Assembly: GCA_903903935.1 (NCBI GenBank)
Contig: CAIVAX010000577.1
Location: 1 to 12,641 of the forward strand
DNA: 12,641 bases
Direction of reading: 5' to 3'
DNA from: an uncultured Hyphomicrobiales bacterium
GTDB lineage: Bacteria > Pseudomonadota > Alphaproteobacteria > Rhizobiales > Beijerinckiaceae
The position numbers were made by a program, and so were the translations under genes. Below, in pieces: positions 6,380-12,641 of the stretch. A model generated the notes under the pieces. That model saw nothing but the letters and a program-made list of their open reading frames with translations. It did no database searches and had not been told where the DNA came from. Position 1 is the stretch's first letter. Every line of letters begins with the position of its first letter.

Positions 6380-7537
6380 CTATTTTTTAATCAGGCTGAT
6401 CGGAGTGCTTGGTGCCTCGGCAAATTCCAATTGCTCGATCCGATCGCCCCGCTTGGTGATCTTCTCCGCCGAGGTGGAAATCATGCTGACATCTTCCTGC
6501 GCTTGACGAAAATGCGTGTCGAGTTTGACAGCCCGCTCCTGCAAGCGTCGCACATCGGTGATGAGCAATTGCACTTCCTTCTGGATGTGATGGGCCTGCT
6601 CGCGAATGCGGGCATCGCGCACAATCGATTGCAAGACTTGCACCGCCATCATCAACAGCGAGGGCGAGACAATGATAATGCGGGCGCGATGGGCCTTTTG
6701 CATCACATCATCAAAATGCTCGATCAAATCGCCATAGACAGATTCAGCCGGCACAAACAACATCGCCACATCCTGCGTTTCGCCAGGAATGAAATAGCGC
6801 TCGGAAATATCTTTAATATGCTTGCTCAGATCAGCGCGCACGCGCTGGCCAGCTTGGCTGCGCAGGACATCATCAGCCGCATCGCGAAAGGCGGTAAAAG
6901 CTTCCAGCGGGAATTTGGCATCCACCACCATGACGCGATCATCGCCGGGCAGGCGAATGACACAATCGGGCCGATTGCGATTGGACAGCGTGCTTTGAAA
7001 TTCATAAGCCGAACTGGGCAGGCCATCGCGCACAATCGCCTCCATGCGGCCCTGACCAAAGGCACCGCGCGATTGTTTATTGGCTAAAATATCTTTCAGC
7101 CCGACGACTTCCTGCGTCATGGCGGCCATCCGATTTTGCGCGGCATCGATGACAGCAAGGCGCTCATTGAGTTTGGACAAATGATCGCCAGTCGTTTTGG
7201 CGCTGGAGTCCAGCCCCTGACCCATGCGCTGGGTCACCGCATCCAGCCGCTCGGTCATCAGCCGGGTCAGATCGGCCTGCCGTGTGCCGAGCATTTCGGC
7301 CATGGTCTGCAAGCGGCCGGTCATGCTCGCATTGAGCGCATTTAACTCACTGAGCTTTTCATCAAGCTCGCGCTGCCGTTCAGCAGCGCCCGCTGCCTCC
7401 AGTGCCAAGCGGCTATTGGCGGCCATCTGCGCCCGGTAGAGGGCCAGAAGAACAATAAGCACACAGCCGCCCAAGGCCAATAAAATGGGCGTTAAGGTGA
7501 GGGACCAAGACCCAATGATCAAAAGCGGTGCATCCAT
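6380..7537 (-). CDS. rmuC: DNA recombination protein RmuC
   Basis: RmuC family proteins limit recombination at inverted repeats in E. coli; the fold is related to restriction-type nucleases, but the activity is not well defined. The 385-residue protein has one N-terminal membrane segment (about 13-34), a long predicted coiled coil (about 38-150, rich in E, L, Q, R), and the RmuC domain (about 155-360). Conserved family stretches are present: KQSRGAFGQ, then LPGDDRVMVVDAKFPLEAF with the nuclease-like D-x-K, and later YFIPGETQDVAMLFVPAESVY and IVSPSLLMMAVQVL. The start at 7537 gives the membrane segment in full; its only upstream purine motif (AGGA) is rather far, 12 bases away. It is transcribed divergently from def, with 114 bases between the starts. 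Its last codons contain a T-run on the + strand just beyond recR. Confidence 0.93.
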   Translation of the reverse strand: MDAPLLIIGSWSLTLTPILLALGGCVLIVLLALYRAQMAANSRLALEAAGAAERQRELDEKLSELNALNASMTGRLQTMAEMLGTRQADLTRLMTERLDAVTQRMGQGLDSSAKTTGDHLSKLNERLAVIDAAQNRMAAMTQEVVGLKDILANKQSRGAFGQGRMEAIVRDGLPSSAYEFQSTLSNRNRPDCVIRLPGDDRVMVVDAKFPLEAFTAFRDAADDVLRSQAGQRVRADLSKHIKDISERYFIPGETQDVAMLFVPAESVYGDLIEHFDDVMQKAHRARIIIVSPSLLMMAVQVLQSIVRDARIREQAHHIQKEVQLLITDVRRLQERAVKLDTHFRQAQEDVSMISTSAEKITKRGDRIEQLEFAEAPSTPISLIKK

Positions 7538-7564
7538 TTTGCCAGTCTATCCTGATTCGTCTCC

Positions 7565-7593
7565 GCTTGCGAACGAAAGAAGAACGCGCAAGC
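7565..7593. repeat. Inverted repeat in the rmuC-def divergent promoter region
   Basis: GCTTGCG (7565-7571) and CGCAAGC (7587-7593) are perfect reverse complements separated by 15 bases. The pair ends a few bases before the likely def -35 box and lies between two divergent starts, so it could be an operator; it could also be chance. No T-run follows, so it is not an intrinsic terminator. Confidence 0.4.
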
Positions 7594-7596
7594 AAA

Positions 7597-7625
7597 TTGA
7601 CCCGTGCAAACTCTGAGCCTATTTC
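7597..7625 (+). promoter_or_regulatory. Likely sigma-70 promoter of def-fmt-truA
   Basis: TTGACC (7597-7602, five of six matches to -35) is followed after exactly 17 bases by TATTTC (7620-7625, TAT kept). This predicts transcription start near 7632 and a leader of about 20 bases before the def ATG, with the ribosome-binding site GAGGA at 7641-7645 inside it. Confidence 0.5.
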
Positions 7626-7651
7626 AGAGGAAACCTTGATGAGGATCACCC

Positions 7652-8206
7652 ATGGCCCTTCGCCCGATCATCTGCATTCCCGACCCCTTATTGCGGGTGC
7701 ACTGCGAACCTGTCCTGAAGATTGATGAGGAAATCCGTGTCCTCATGGATGATATGCTTGAGACCATGTACGAAGCTCCCGGCATTGGACTAGCGGCGAT
7801 ACAAATTGCTATCCCCAAACGTGTGGTGGTGATGGATCTGGCCAAAGCCGATCATCCGCCAGAACCACGTGTCTTTGTGAATCCCGAAATCATCTGGTCG
7901 TCACCCGAAACGCGTATTTATGAGGAAGGCTGTCTGTCCATTCCCGATTATTACGAAGAGGTCGAGCGTCCCTCACGCGTGTGTGTGCGTTATCTTGATC
8001 GCGAAGGCCTGACGCAGGAACTCGAGGCCGATGGTCTGCTGGCCACATGTTTGCAGCATGAGATTGATCATCTCAATGGCGTCTTGTTCATTGATCATCT
8101 CTCGCGCCTCAAGCGTGAACGTGTGATCAAGAAATATACGAAAGCCGCTAAACTGAATGAACCCATCGCGCCCTCTGGTCCCAGAACGCGCGATCGCATT
8201 CGATGA
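7652..8206 (+). CDS. def: Peptide deformylase
   Basis: It removes the formyl group from the N-terminal methionine of new proteins at the ribosome exit, using a metal ion (iron in most bacteria). All three family motifs are intact in the 184-residue protein: GIGLAAIQ (44-51), EGCLS (92-96, with metal ligand C94) and HEIDH (136-140, two histidine ligands and the catalytic glutamate). The length and the basic C-terminal helix ([17 protein letters not shown]) fit the Gram-negative type. GAGGA at 7641-7645 supports the ATG at 7652. It is the first gene of def-fmt-truA. Its partner fmt, which adds the formyl group that Def removes, starts 10 bases downstream. Confidence 0.97.
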   Translation: MALRPIICIPDPLLRVHCEPVLKIDEEIRVLMDDMLETMYEAPGIGLAAIQIAIPKRVVVMDLAKADHPPEPRVFVNPEIIWSSPETRIYEEGCLSIPDYYEEVERPSRVCVRYLDREGLTQELEADGLLATCLQHEIDHLNGVLFIDHLSRLKRERVIKKYTKAAKLNEPIAPSGPRTRDRIR

Positions 8207-8216
8207 GTGTGTGATC

Positions 8217-9167
8217 ATGGCCCTGCGGGTGATCTTCATGGGCACGCCGGATTTTTCGGTGCCCACTCTGTCTAGGATCGTTGCAGACGGCCATCAGGTC
8301 GTGGCTGTCTATACACGTGCGCCAAAGCCGGCCGGCCGGCGCGGCCTCGAGCTGCGCCCCTCACCGATTCATGTTGAGGCCGAGCGTTTGAATCTGAGCG
8401 TATACACGCCCAAAACTTTGCGCACTCCTGAGATGAGCGCGCAAATGGCCAGCCATGGCGCAGATGTGGGTGTTGTTGTCGCTTATGGTTTGATCTTGCC
8501 GCTGCCTATTTTAAACGCACCGCGTTTGGGCTGTCTTAATCTGCATGCCTCTTTGCTGCCGCGCTGGCGCGGTGCTGCGCCTATTCAACGCGCCATTATG
8601 GCGGGCGATCCTCAGACAGGCGCTATGGTGATGCGCATGGATGAAGGATTGGATACGGGGCCAGTGGCCTTGGAGGATCGCATCGCGATCGAGGATCAGA
8701 TGACTGCGGGCGATGTGCATAATGTGCTGGCGCAGCGCGGCGCAGATTTGATGTCCATAGCTTTGCTCGAACTTGAGCAGGGTCGCTTAAACTTTCATCC
8801 GCAATCTTCGCAAGGGCTCACTTATGCCCATAAGATTGAAAAAGCGGAATGTCCCATCAATTGGGCCCATCCCGCGCAAGAGGTGTGCAATCACATCCAC
8901 GGCCTCTCGCCCTTTCCCGGTGCTTATTTCGAAGCTGATTTTGGCAAAGGCTTGGAGCGTGTGAAAGTGCTGCGCGCCAGCGTGATCTCGCAGCAGGGCA
9001 AATCTGGGGACAAGATCCCGGGGCAAGTGCTGGATGAGGCCTTGGGCATTGCTTGTGGAGAAGGCGCCATCCGTTTGCTTGACGTGCAAAGGGCAGGCAA
9101 AGCACCCATGCAGGCGGTGGAATTTTTGCGCGGCACGCGCGTCTCTCCAGGCATGAAGCTCAGCTAA
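8217..9167 (+). CDS. fmt: Methionyl-tRNA formyltransferase
   Basis: It transfers a formyl group from 10-formyltetrahydrofolate to initiator Met-tRNA. With the ATG at 8217 the protein has 316 residues, a normal length, and begins with the family's first strand [16 protein letters not shown]. The catalytic core is intact: N108 and H110 in [20 protein letters not shown] and D146 in DEGLDTGP, equivalent to the known Asn-His-Asp triad. The C-terminal OB-like domain (about 205-316) ends in [14 protein letters not shown]. An in-frame ATG at 8157 would add 20 residues that overlap def and do not resemble the family, so I reject it. The ribosome-binding site is weak, which fits translation coupled to def. 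Its stop codon TAA shares its last A with the truA ATG. Confidence 0.96.
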   Translation: MALRVIFMGTPDFSVPTLSRIVADGHQVVAVYTRAPKPAGRRGLELRPSPIHVEAERLNLSVYTPKTLRTPEMSAQMASHGADVGVVVAYGLILPLPILNAPRLGCLNLHASLLPRWRGAAPIQRAIMAGDPQTGAMVMRMDEGLDTGPVALEDRIAIEDQMTAGDVHNVLAQRGADLMSIALLELEQGRLNFHPQSSQGLTYAHKIEKAECPINWAHPAQEVCNHIHGLSPFPGAYFEADFGKGLERVKVLRASVISQQGKSGDKIPGQVLDEALGIACGEGAIRLLDVQRAGKAPMQAVEFLRGTRVSPGMKLS

Positions 9168-9940
9168 TGCCGCGCTATAAAATCATCATCGAATATGACG
9201 GCACTGGCTTTGTGGGCTGGCAACGCCAAACCAATGGCCTTGCCATTCAAGCCGTGCTGGAGGGCGCCATTTTCGCCGCCAGTGGGGAACAAGTCGTCGT
9301 GCATGGGGCAGGTCGCACAGATGCAGGCGTGCATGCCAGCGGGCAGGTCGGCCATTTTGATCTGACCCGGCACTGGCGCTTGGATCGTTTGCGCGATGCG
9401 ATCAATGCCCATATGCGCGCCCATCGCATTGCTGTGCTCGATGCGCAAAGCGTGAGTGATGAGTTTGAAGCGCGCTTTTCGGCTATCCGCCGCAGCTATA
9501 TTTATCGTCTGGTCAATCGGCGTGCGCCGGGCACATTTGATCGCGGCTATGCTTGGTATATTCGCCGACGACTGGATGCTGACGCCATGCAGGAGGCTGC
9601 GCAACGTCTCTTAGGGCGGCATGATTTTTCCACCTTCCGGGCCTCTGAATGTCAGGCCAATTCTCCCGTGCGCACATTGGAGCATTTCTCTGTGGTGCAA
9701 ACGGGCGATCGGATCGACATTCACGCCAAGGCGCGCTCCTTTTTGCATCATCAAGTGCGCTCTATGGTCGGCTCGCTGGAGCATGTCGGCTCAGGCAAAT
9801 GGAGCGCGGATGATCTTGAAGAGGCTCTGCACGCCAGAGACAGAGCCCGCTGCGGCGTGGTCGCGCCCGCCTGCGGCCTCTATCTTGTGGGCGTGGATTA
9901 TGACGATGCAGAGGAGGCGCTGGCGCCAAATCGGCCGTAA
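9167..9940 (+). CDS. truA: tRNA pseudouridine(38-40) synthase TruA
   Basis: It converts uridines 38-40 in the anticodon stem-loop of many tRNAs to pseudouridine. The 257-residue protein opens with the family start ([18 protein letters not shown]) and has the catalytic aspartate D52 in GRTDAGVHA (49-57). Later family segments are also present: [25 protein letters not shown] and [17 protein letters not shown]. Its ATG overlaps the fmt stop by one base (TAATG), so it is translationally coupled. The last 43 bases overlap the end of the fadJ-like gene on the other strand. The tail after [10 protein letters not shown] (about 13 residues, acidic) lies in this overlap and looks unconstrained. Confidence 0.96.
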   Translation: MPRYKIIIEYDGTGFVGWQRQTNGLAIQAVLEGAIFAASGEQVVVHGAGRTDAGVHASGQVGHFDLTRHWRLDRLRDAINAHMRAHRIAVLDAQSVSDEFEARFSAIRRSYIYRLVNRRAPGTFDRGYAWYIRRRLDADAMQEAAQRLLGRHDFSTFRASECQANSPVRTLEHFSVVQTGDRIDIHAKARSFLHHQVRSMVGSLEHVGSGKWSADDLEEALHARDRARCGVVAPACGLYLVGVDYDDAEEALAPNRP

Positions 9941-12111
9941 AAGGTTTGCTTCTGGCTGGCCATGTCGCGCAGCAAGCGCGGTGGCGCAAAGCGCGATCCA
10001 TGCTTCTCAGCCAATTGGTCACACAGCTGAGTAAAGCGCGCCACCCCCATGCCATCAATGTAACTGAGCGCGCCCCCCGTAAAGGGCGCAAAGCCAAAGC
10101 CCAAAATTGACCCCACATCCGCTTCGCGCGGATCGCTGATCACGCCCTCTTCAATCGTGCGGGCGGCTTCAACAGCCTGTGTGACGAGAAAGCGCTGTTT
10201 GATTTCGGTGCGGTCAATCATGTCAGGATCCAGATGGCGCTCTTGCAAGGCGCTCAAGCCGGTCCACAAGCGCTTTGGCCCTTTTTCAGGATAATCATAA
10301 AAGCCCTTGCCATTCTTGCGGCCCCAGCGCTGATGCTGATTGACCAAAGCATCAATCAAACGCTCTTGCGCGGGATTGATCGCATCAGCGCCAAGATCTT
10401 TTTTGGTGGCTTGTATGATCTTCCAGCCCAGATCCAACGCCACTTCATCATTGAGCGCCAAAGGCCCCACTGGCATGCCAGCCTGACGGGCGAGATTTTC
10501 AATCATCGCTGCAGGCACGCCCTCGCTGAACATTAAATGCGCTTCCAACAGATAATTGAGCACACAGCGATTAGCAAAAAAGCCGCGTGAATCATTCACC
10601 AAAATGGGCGTCTTGCGCAAAGCGCGGACATAATCGATCGCGCAGGCCATCGCTTGTGCGCCAGTCTTCTCGCCCTTGATGACTTCCACCAGCATCATGC
10701 GCTCGACGGGGGAGAAGAAATGAATGCCGATAAATTGCTCTGGCTTTGCGCTATTGAGTGCCAGCGAGGTGATCGGCAATGTCGAAGTATTGGAGGCGAT
10801 GATCACATCAGGTTTGGCGGCAGCCAAAATTTTAGCAATCACATCGGCCTTGATGCTTCTGTCCTCAAAGACAGCTTCAATCACCAAATCAGCCTTGGCC
10901 AAATCTGTATAATCAGCAGAGGCGTGAATGCGCGCCAATAAAGCATCGCGATCTGCGCTGCGCGCTCGCCCCTTCATAATCTGATCGCTCATGAGTTTAT
11001 GCGAAAGGGCTTTGCCCTTCTCTGCGCCCTCAAGATTTTGATCGATCAACACCACATTGAGGCCCGACAGCGCTGTGACATAGGCAATGCTGGCCCCCAT
11101 AAAGCCAGCACCGACAATGCCAATGGTGTGTAATTTGGCAGGCGTAATGTCTTTTGGCCGTCGCGCCCCTTTGTTGAGCTCGCCCATGGAGACGAAGAGC
11201 GTGCGGATCATGGCGCGCGCTTCTTGCGAACGCAGAATTTTGGCAAACCAACGGCTCTCCAAACGCAAAGCCAAATCCATCGGCAATTGCAGGCCTTCAT
11301 AGACGCTGTGCAAAATGGCTTTGACGGCGGGATAATTGTCCTGTGTCTCGCGCCGATAAATCGCATTGGCTGCTGGCCAAATCATCATGCCGCCAGCTGA
11401 ATGCACTTTGCCGGACGGCAGACGAAATTTTGCATCATCCCAAGGTGCTTGCCCCTTGCCACCCTGACGGATCCAGTCCTTGGCCTTGGCAATAATCTCT
11501 GCGGCTGGGGCAATCTCATGCACAAGCCCCATGCTTTTTGCCTGCTGCGGGCGCAATTGCTCGCCCTTGAACAACATTTGCAGAGCATCGCCCGTGGGCA
11601 TGAGGCGGGCAACGCGCTGTGTGCCGCCAGCGCCGGGAAACAGTCCCACTTTCACTTCCGGCAGACCAACGCGCACTTTCTCGCCATCCGCCATTACGCG
11701 ATAATGACAGGCAAGGGCCAGTTCAAAGGCGCCGCCTAAACATGTGCCATTGATGGCAATGGCAAAGGGCTTGCCGCAGGTCTCCAAGCGACGATAGAGC
11801 TGCGAGAGCGAACGTGTCCCATCAAAAAAAGCCTGCATGGCTTTTTCTTCGCCCTCTTGCTTCATCTGGCGGACCAATAGCGCGCCCAAACCCTCCAGCA
11901 TGGTCAGATCAGCGCCGCCCGAAAAGCTCTCTTTGCCAGAGGCAATCACACAGCCCTTGAGTGCGGCCTCTTGCGCGACATGGCTGACAAGCTCATCGAG
12001 TTCACGCATCACATCTTGCGTGATTACATTCATCGAGCGGCCCGGCATGTTCCAGACCAAGAGACCAATGCCATCGCTATCGGTCGAAAAGGTGAAGTTG
12101 ACGAGATTCAT
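9898..12111 (-). CDS. fadJ: Bifunctional enoyl-CoA hydratase / 3-hydroxyacyl-CoA dehydrogenase (FadJ/FadB type)
   Basis: This enzyme carries out the second and third steps of fatty-acid beta-oxidation: hydration of enoyl-CoA and NAD-dependent oxidation of 3-hydroxyacyl-CoA. With the ATG at 12111 it has 737 residues, full length. The N-terminal crotonase domain (about 1-200) has oxyanion-hole and glutamate motifs GTCLGGAFE (E130) and [17 protein letters not shown] (E152). The NAD-binding domain starts at about 330 ([10 protein letters not shown], GxGxxG at 334-339), with [10 protein letters not shown] and the catalytic histidine H464 in GIHFFSPV. The C-terminal dehydrogenase domain contains [11 protein letters not shown] and a second copy ending near [19 protein letters not shown] lies shortly before the start, inside the thiolase end, and the thiolase stop is one base away, so the pair is translationally coupled. 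A longer start at 12156 would overlap the thiolase and is rejected. Whether the orthologue is fadB, fadJ or fadN is not settled; the order thiolase then fadJ-like is common in alphaproteobacteria. Confidence 0.93.
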   Translation of the reverse strand: MNLVNFTFSTDSDGIGLLVWNMPGRSMNVITQDVMRELDELVSHVAQEAALKGCVIASGKESFSGGADLTMLEGLGALLVRQMKQEGEEKAMQAFFDGTRSLSQLYRRLETCGKPFAIAINGTCLGGAFELALACHYRVMADGEKVRVGLPEVKVGLFPGAGGTQRVARLMPTGDALQMLFKGEQLRPQQAKSMGLVHEIAPAAEIIAKAKDWIRQGGKGQAPWDDAKFRLPSGKVHSAGGMMIWPAANAIYRRETQDNYPAVKAILHSVYEGLQLPMDLALRLESRWFAKILRSQEARAMIRTLFVSMGELNKGARRPKDITPAKLHTIGIVGAGFMGASIAYVTALSGLNVVLIDQNLEGAEKGKALSHKLMSDQIMKGRARSADRDALLARIHASADYTDLAKADLVIEAVFEDRSIKADVIAKILAAAKPDVIIASNTSTLPITSLALNSAKPEQFIGIHFFSPVERMMLVEVIKGEKTGAQAMACAIDYVRALRKTPILVNDSRGFFANRCVLNYLLEAHLMFSEGVPAAMIENLARQAGMPVGPLALNDEVALDLGWKIIQATKKDLGADAINPAQERLIDALVNQHQRWGRKNGKGFYDYPEKGPKRLWTGLSALQERHLDPDMIDRTEIKQRFLVTQAVEAARTIEEGVISDPREADVGSILGFGFAPFTGGALSYIDGMGVARFTQLCDQLAEKHGSRFAPPRLLRDMASQKQTFYGRFGASASSASS

Positions 12112-12112
12112 C

Positions 12113-12616
12113 TCAGACCCTTTCGATAATCGTGGCTGTGCCCATGCCAGCGCCAATGCATAATGTGATCAGCGCCGTTGATTTGCCACTGCGCTCAAGT
12201 TCATCCACCGCCGTGCCCAAAATCATCGCGCCTGTTGCGCCCAGCGGATGGCCCATAGCAATCGCCCCGCCATTCACATTCACTCTATCGGGCGAGAGGT
12301 CGAAAGCTTGTAAATAACGCAGCACCACGGAGGCAAAGGCCTCATTGACTTCAAACAGATCAATATCGGCAATTGTCATGCCTGCGCGCGCCAAGACTTT
12401 GCGTGTCACATCGACAGGCCCGGTGAGCATGAGGGCTGGCTCTGAGCCAATATTAGCAAAGGCCTTGATTCTGGCGCGTGGTTTTAATCCTGCGGCTTTG
12501 CCAGCTTCCGCCGAGCCAATGAGCACAGCTGATGCACCATCGACAATGCCAGACGAATTGCCCGCATGATGCACATGATTGAGCGCTTCAACATCTGGAT
12601 GGGCCTGAATGGCAAC
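12113..12616 (-). CDS. Acetyl-CoA acyltransferase (thiolase), C-terminal part, cut by the contig end
   Basis: Thiolase carries out the last step of beta-oxidation, splitting 3-ketoacyl-CoA with CoA. Only the last 167 residues are present. They contain the segment [20 protein letters not shown], the family motif NEAF (in [15 protein letters not shown]), the catalytic histidine in [17 protein letters not shown], and the second catalytic cysteine in [16 protein letters not shown] at the end. The nucleophilic N-terminal cysteine lies beyond the window. The coding frame reaches base 12616. Beyond that the sequence is sequencing adapter, so the apparent start MLFRS read from 12631 is an artefact. 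The gene is partial and its true start is unknown. It is the upstream member of the pair with the fadJ-like gene (one base between stop and start), and the promoter for both is outside the window. Confidence 0.93.
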   Translation of the reverse strand, partial: VAIQAHPDVEALNHVHHAGNSSGIVDGASAVLIGSAEAGKAAGLKPRARIKAFANIGSEPALMLTGPVDVTRKVLARAGMTIADIDLFEVNEAFASVVLRYLQAFDLSPDRVNVNGGAIAMGHPLGATGAMILGTAVDELERSGKSTALITLCIGAGMGTATIIERV

Positions 12617-12641
12617 AGATCGGAAGAGCACACGTCTGAAC
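12617..12641 (+). other. Illumina TruSeq adapter sequence left at the contig end
   Basis: The final 25 bases, starting AGATCGGAAGAGCACACG, match from their first base the standard TruSeq read-1 adapter as I know it. The match begins after a codon boundary of the thiolase and runs to the last base. This is not genomic DNA. It marks the window end as an untrimmed contig end. Confidence 0.97.

Noticed and set aside
6431-7087. 218-codon + strand frame inside rmuC
   Set aside because: Long, but it is the antisense shadow of a clear RmuC domain: histidine/isoleucine-rich, with no family resemblance.
8157-8216. Upstream ATG for fmt
   Set aside because: It adds 20 residues overlapping def with no family similarity. 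[16 protein letters not shown] at 8217 is the normal Fmt N-terminus.
12112-12156. Upstream start for the fadJ-like gene
   Set aside because: It would overlap the conserved end of the thiolase by 44 bases. The ATG at 12111 has a purine-rich site and the one-base spacing of a coupled pair.
1-12641. Mobile element, phage, toxin-antitoxin, defence island or tRNA gene
   Set aside because: I saw no transposase, integrase, terminal inverted repeats, small antitoxin-like pairs, or tRNA cloverleaf ending in CCA. All genes are conserved housekeeping or envelope genes with similar base and codon use.

Overview
This is a 12.6 kb stretch of alphaproteobacterial chromosome, most likely Hyphomicrobiales (Rhizobiales). 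That placement is an inference from two things: the gene order ffs-dnaX-ybaB-recR followed by rmuC/def-fmt-truA, and protein details such as a DnaX with a reduced zinc motif. Almost all of it is housekeeping DNA. Neither end of the window completes a gene. The last 25 bases are Illumina TruSeq adapter rather than genome, so the window ends at the end of a draft or metagenomic contig.

Layout. (1) 1-624, + strand: the 3' part of a cupin-fold protein, followed by a strong intrinsic terminator. (2) 920-2149, +: an orphan Wza-type polysaccharide-export outer-membrane lipoprotein with its own AT-rich upstream region. It converges on nudC, and a perfect hairpin lies at the junction. (3) 2170-3162, -: nudC, an NADH pyrophosphatase / deNADding Nudix enzyme. 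(4) 3270-3363, +: the small bacterial SRP RNA gene (ffs), followed with no gap by a 14-bp tandem repeat, then dnaX, ybaB/ebfC and recR in a tight + strand cluster for clamp loading and recombinational repair. (5) 6380-7537, -: rmuC, converging on recR. (6) 7652-9940, +: def-fmt-truA, in which peptide deformylase and Met-tRNA formyltransferase form the N-formyl-methionine cycle and TruA modifies tRNA. (7) 9898-12616, -: a fatty-acid beta-oxidation pair, a thiolase (truncated by the contig end) one base upstream of a fadJ-like bifunctional hydratase/dehydrogenase. The 3' end of fadJ overlaps the 3' end of truA by 43 bp.

I did not find a convincing new defence, mobile or signalling system. The observations most worth a second look are: the adapter at the 3' end, which creates a false N-terminus on the thiolase; the four-copy 14-bp repeat in the place where an SRP RNA terminator would be expected; the orphan export lipoprotein; the convergent truA/fadJ overlap; and the altered zinc site and SGQ-rich linker of DnaX. 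Two gene starts would be misplaced by a longest-ORF rule: nudC, whose longest frame runs through ffs, and fmt, whose longest frame overlaps def.
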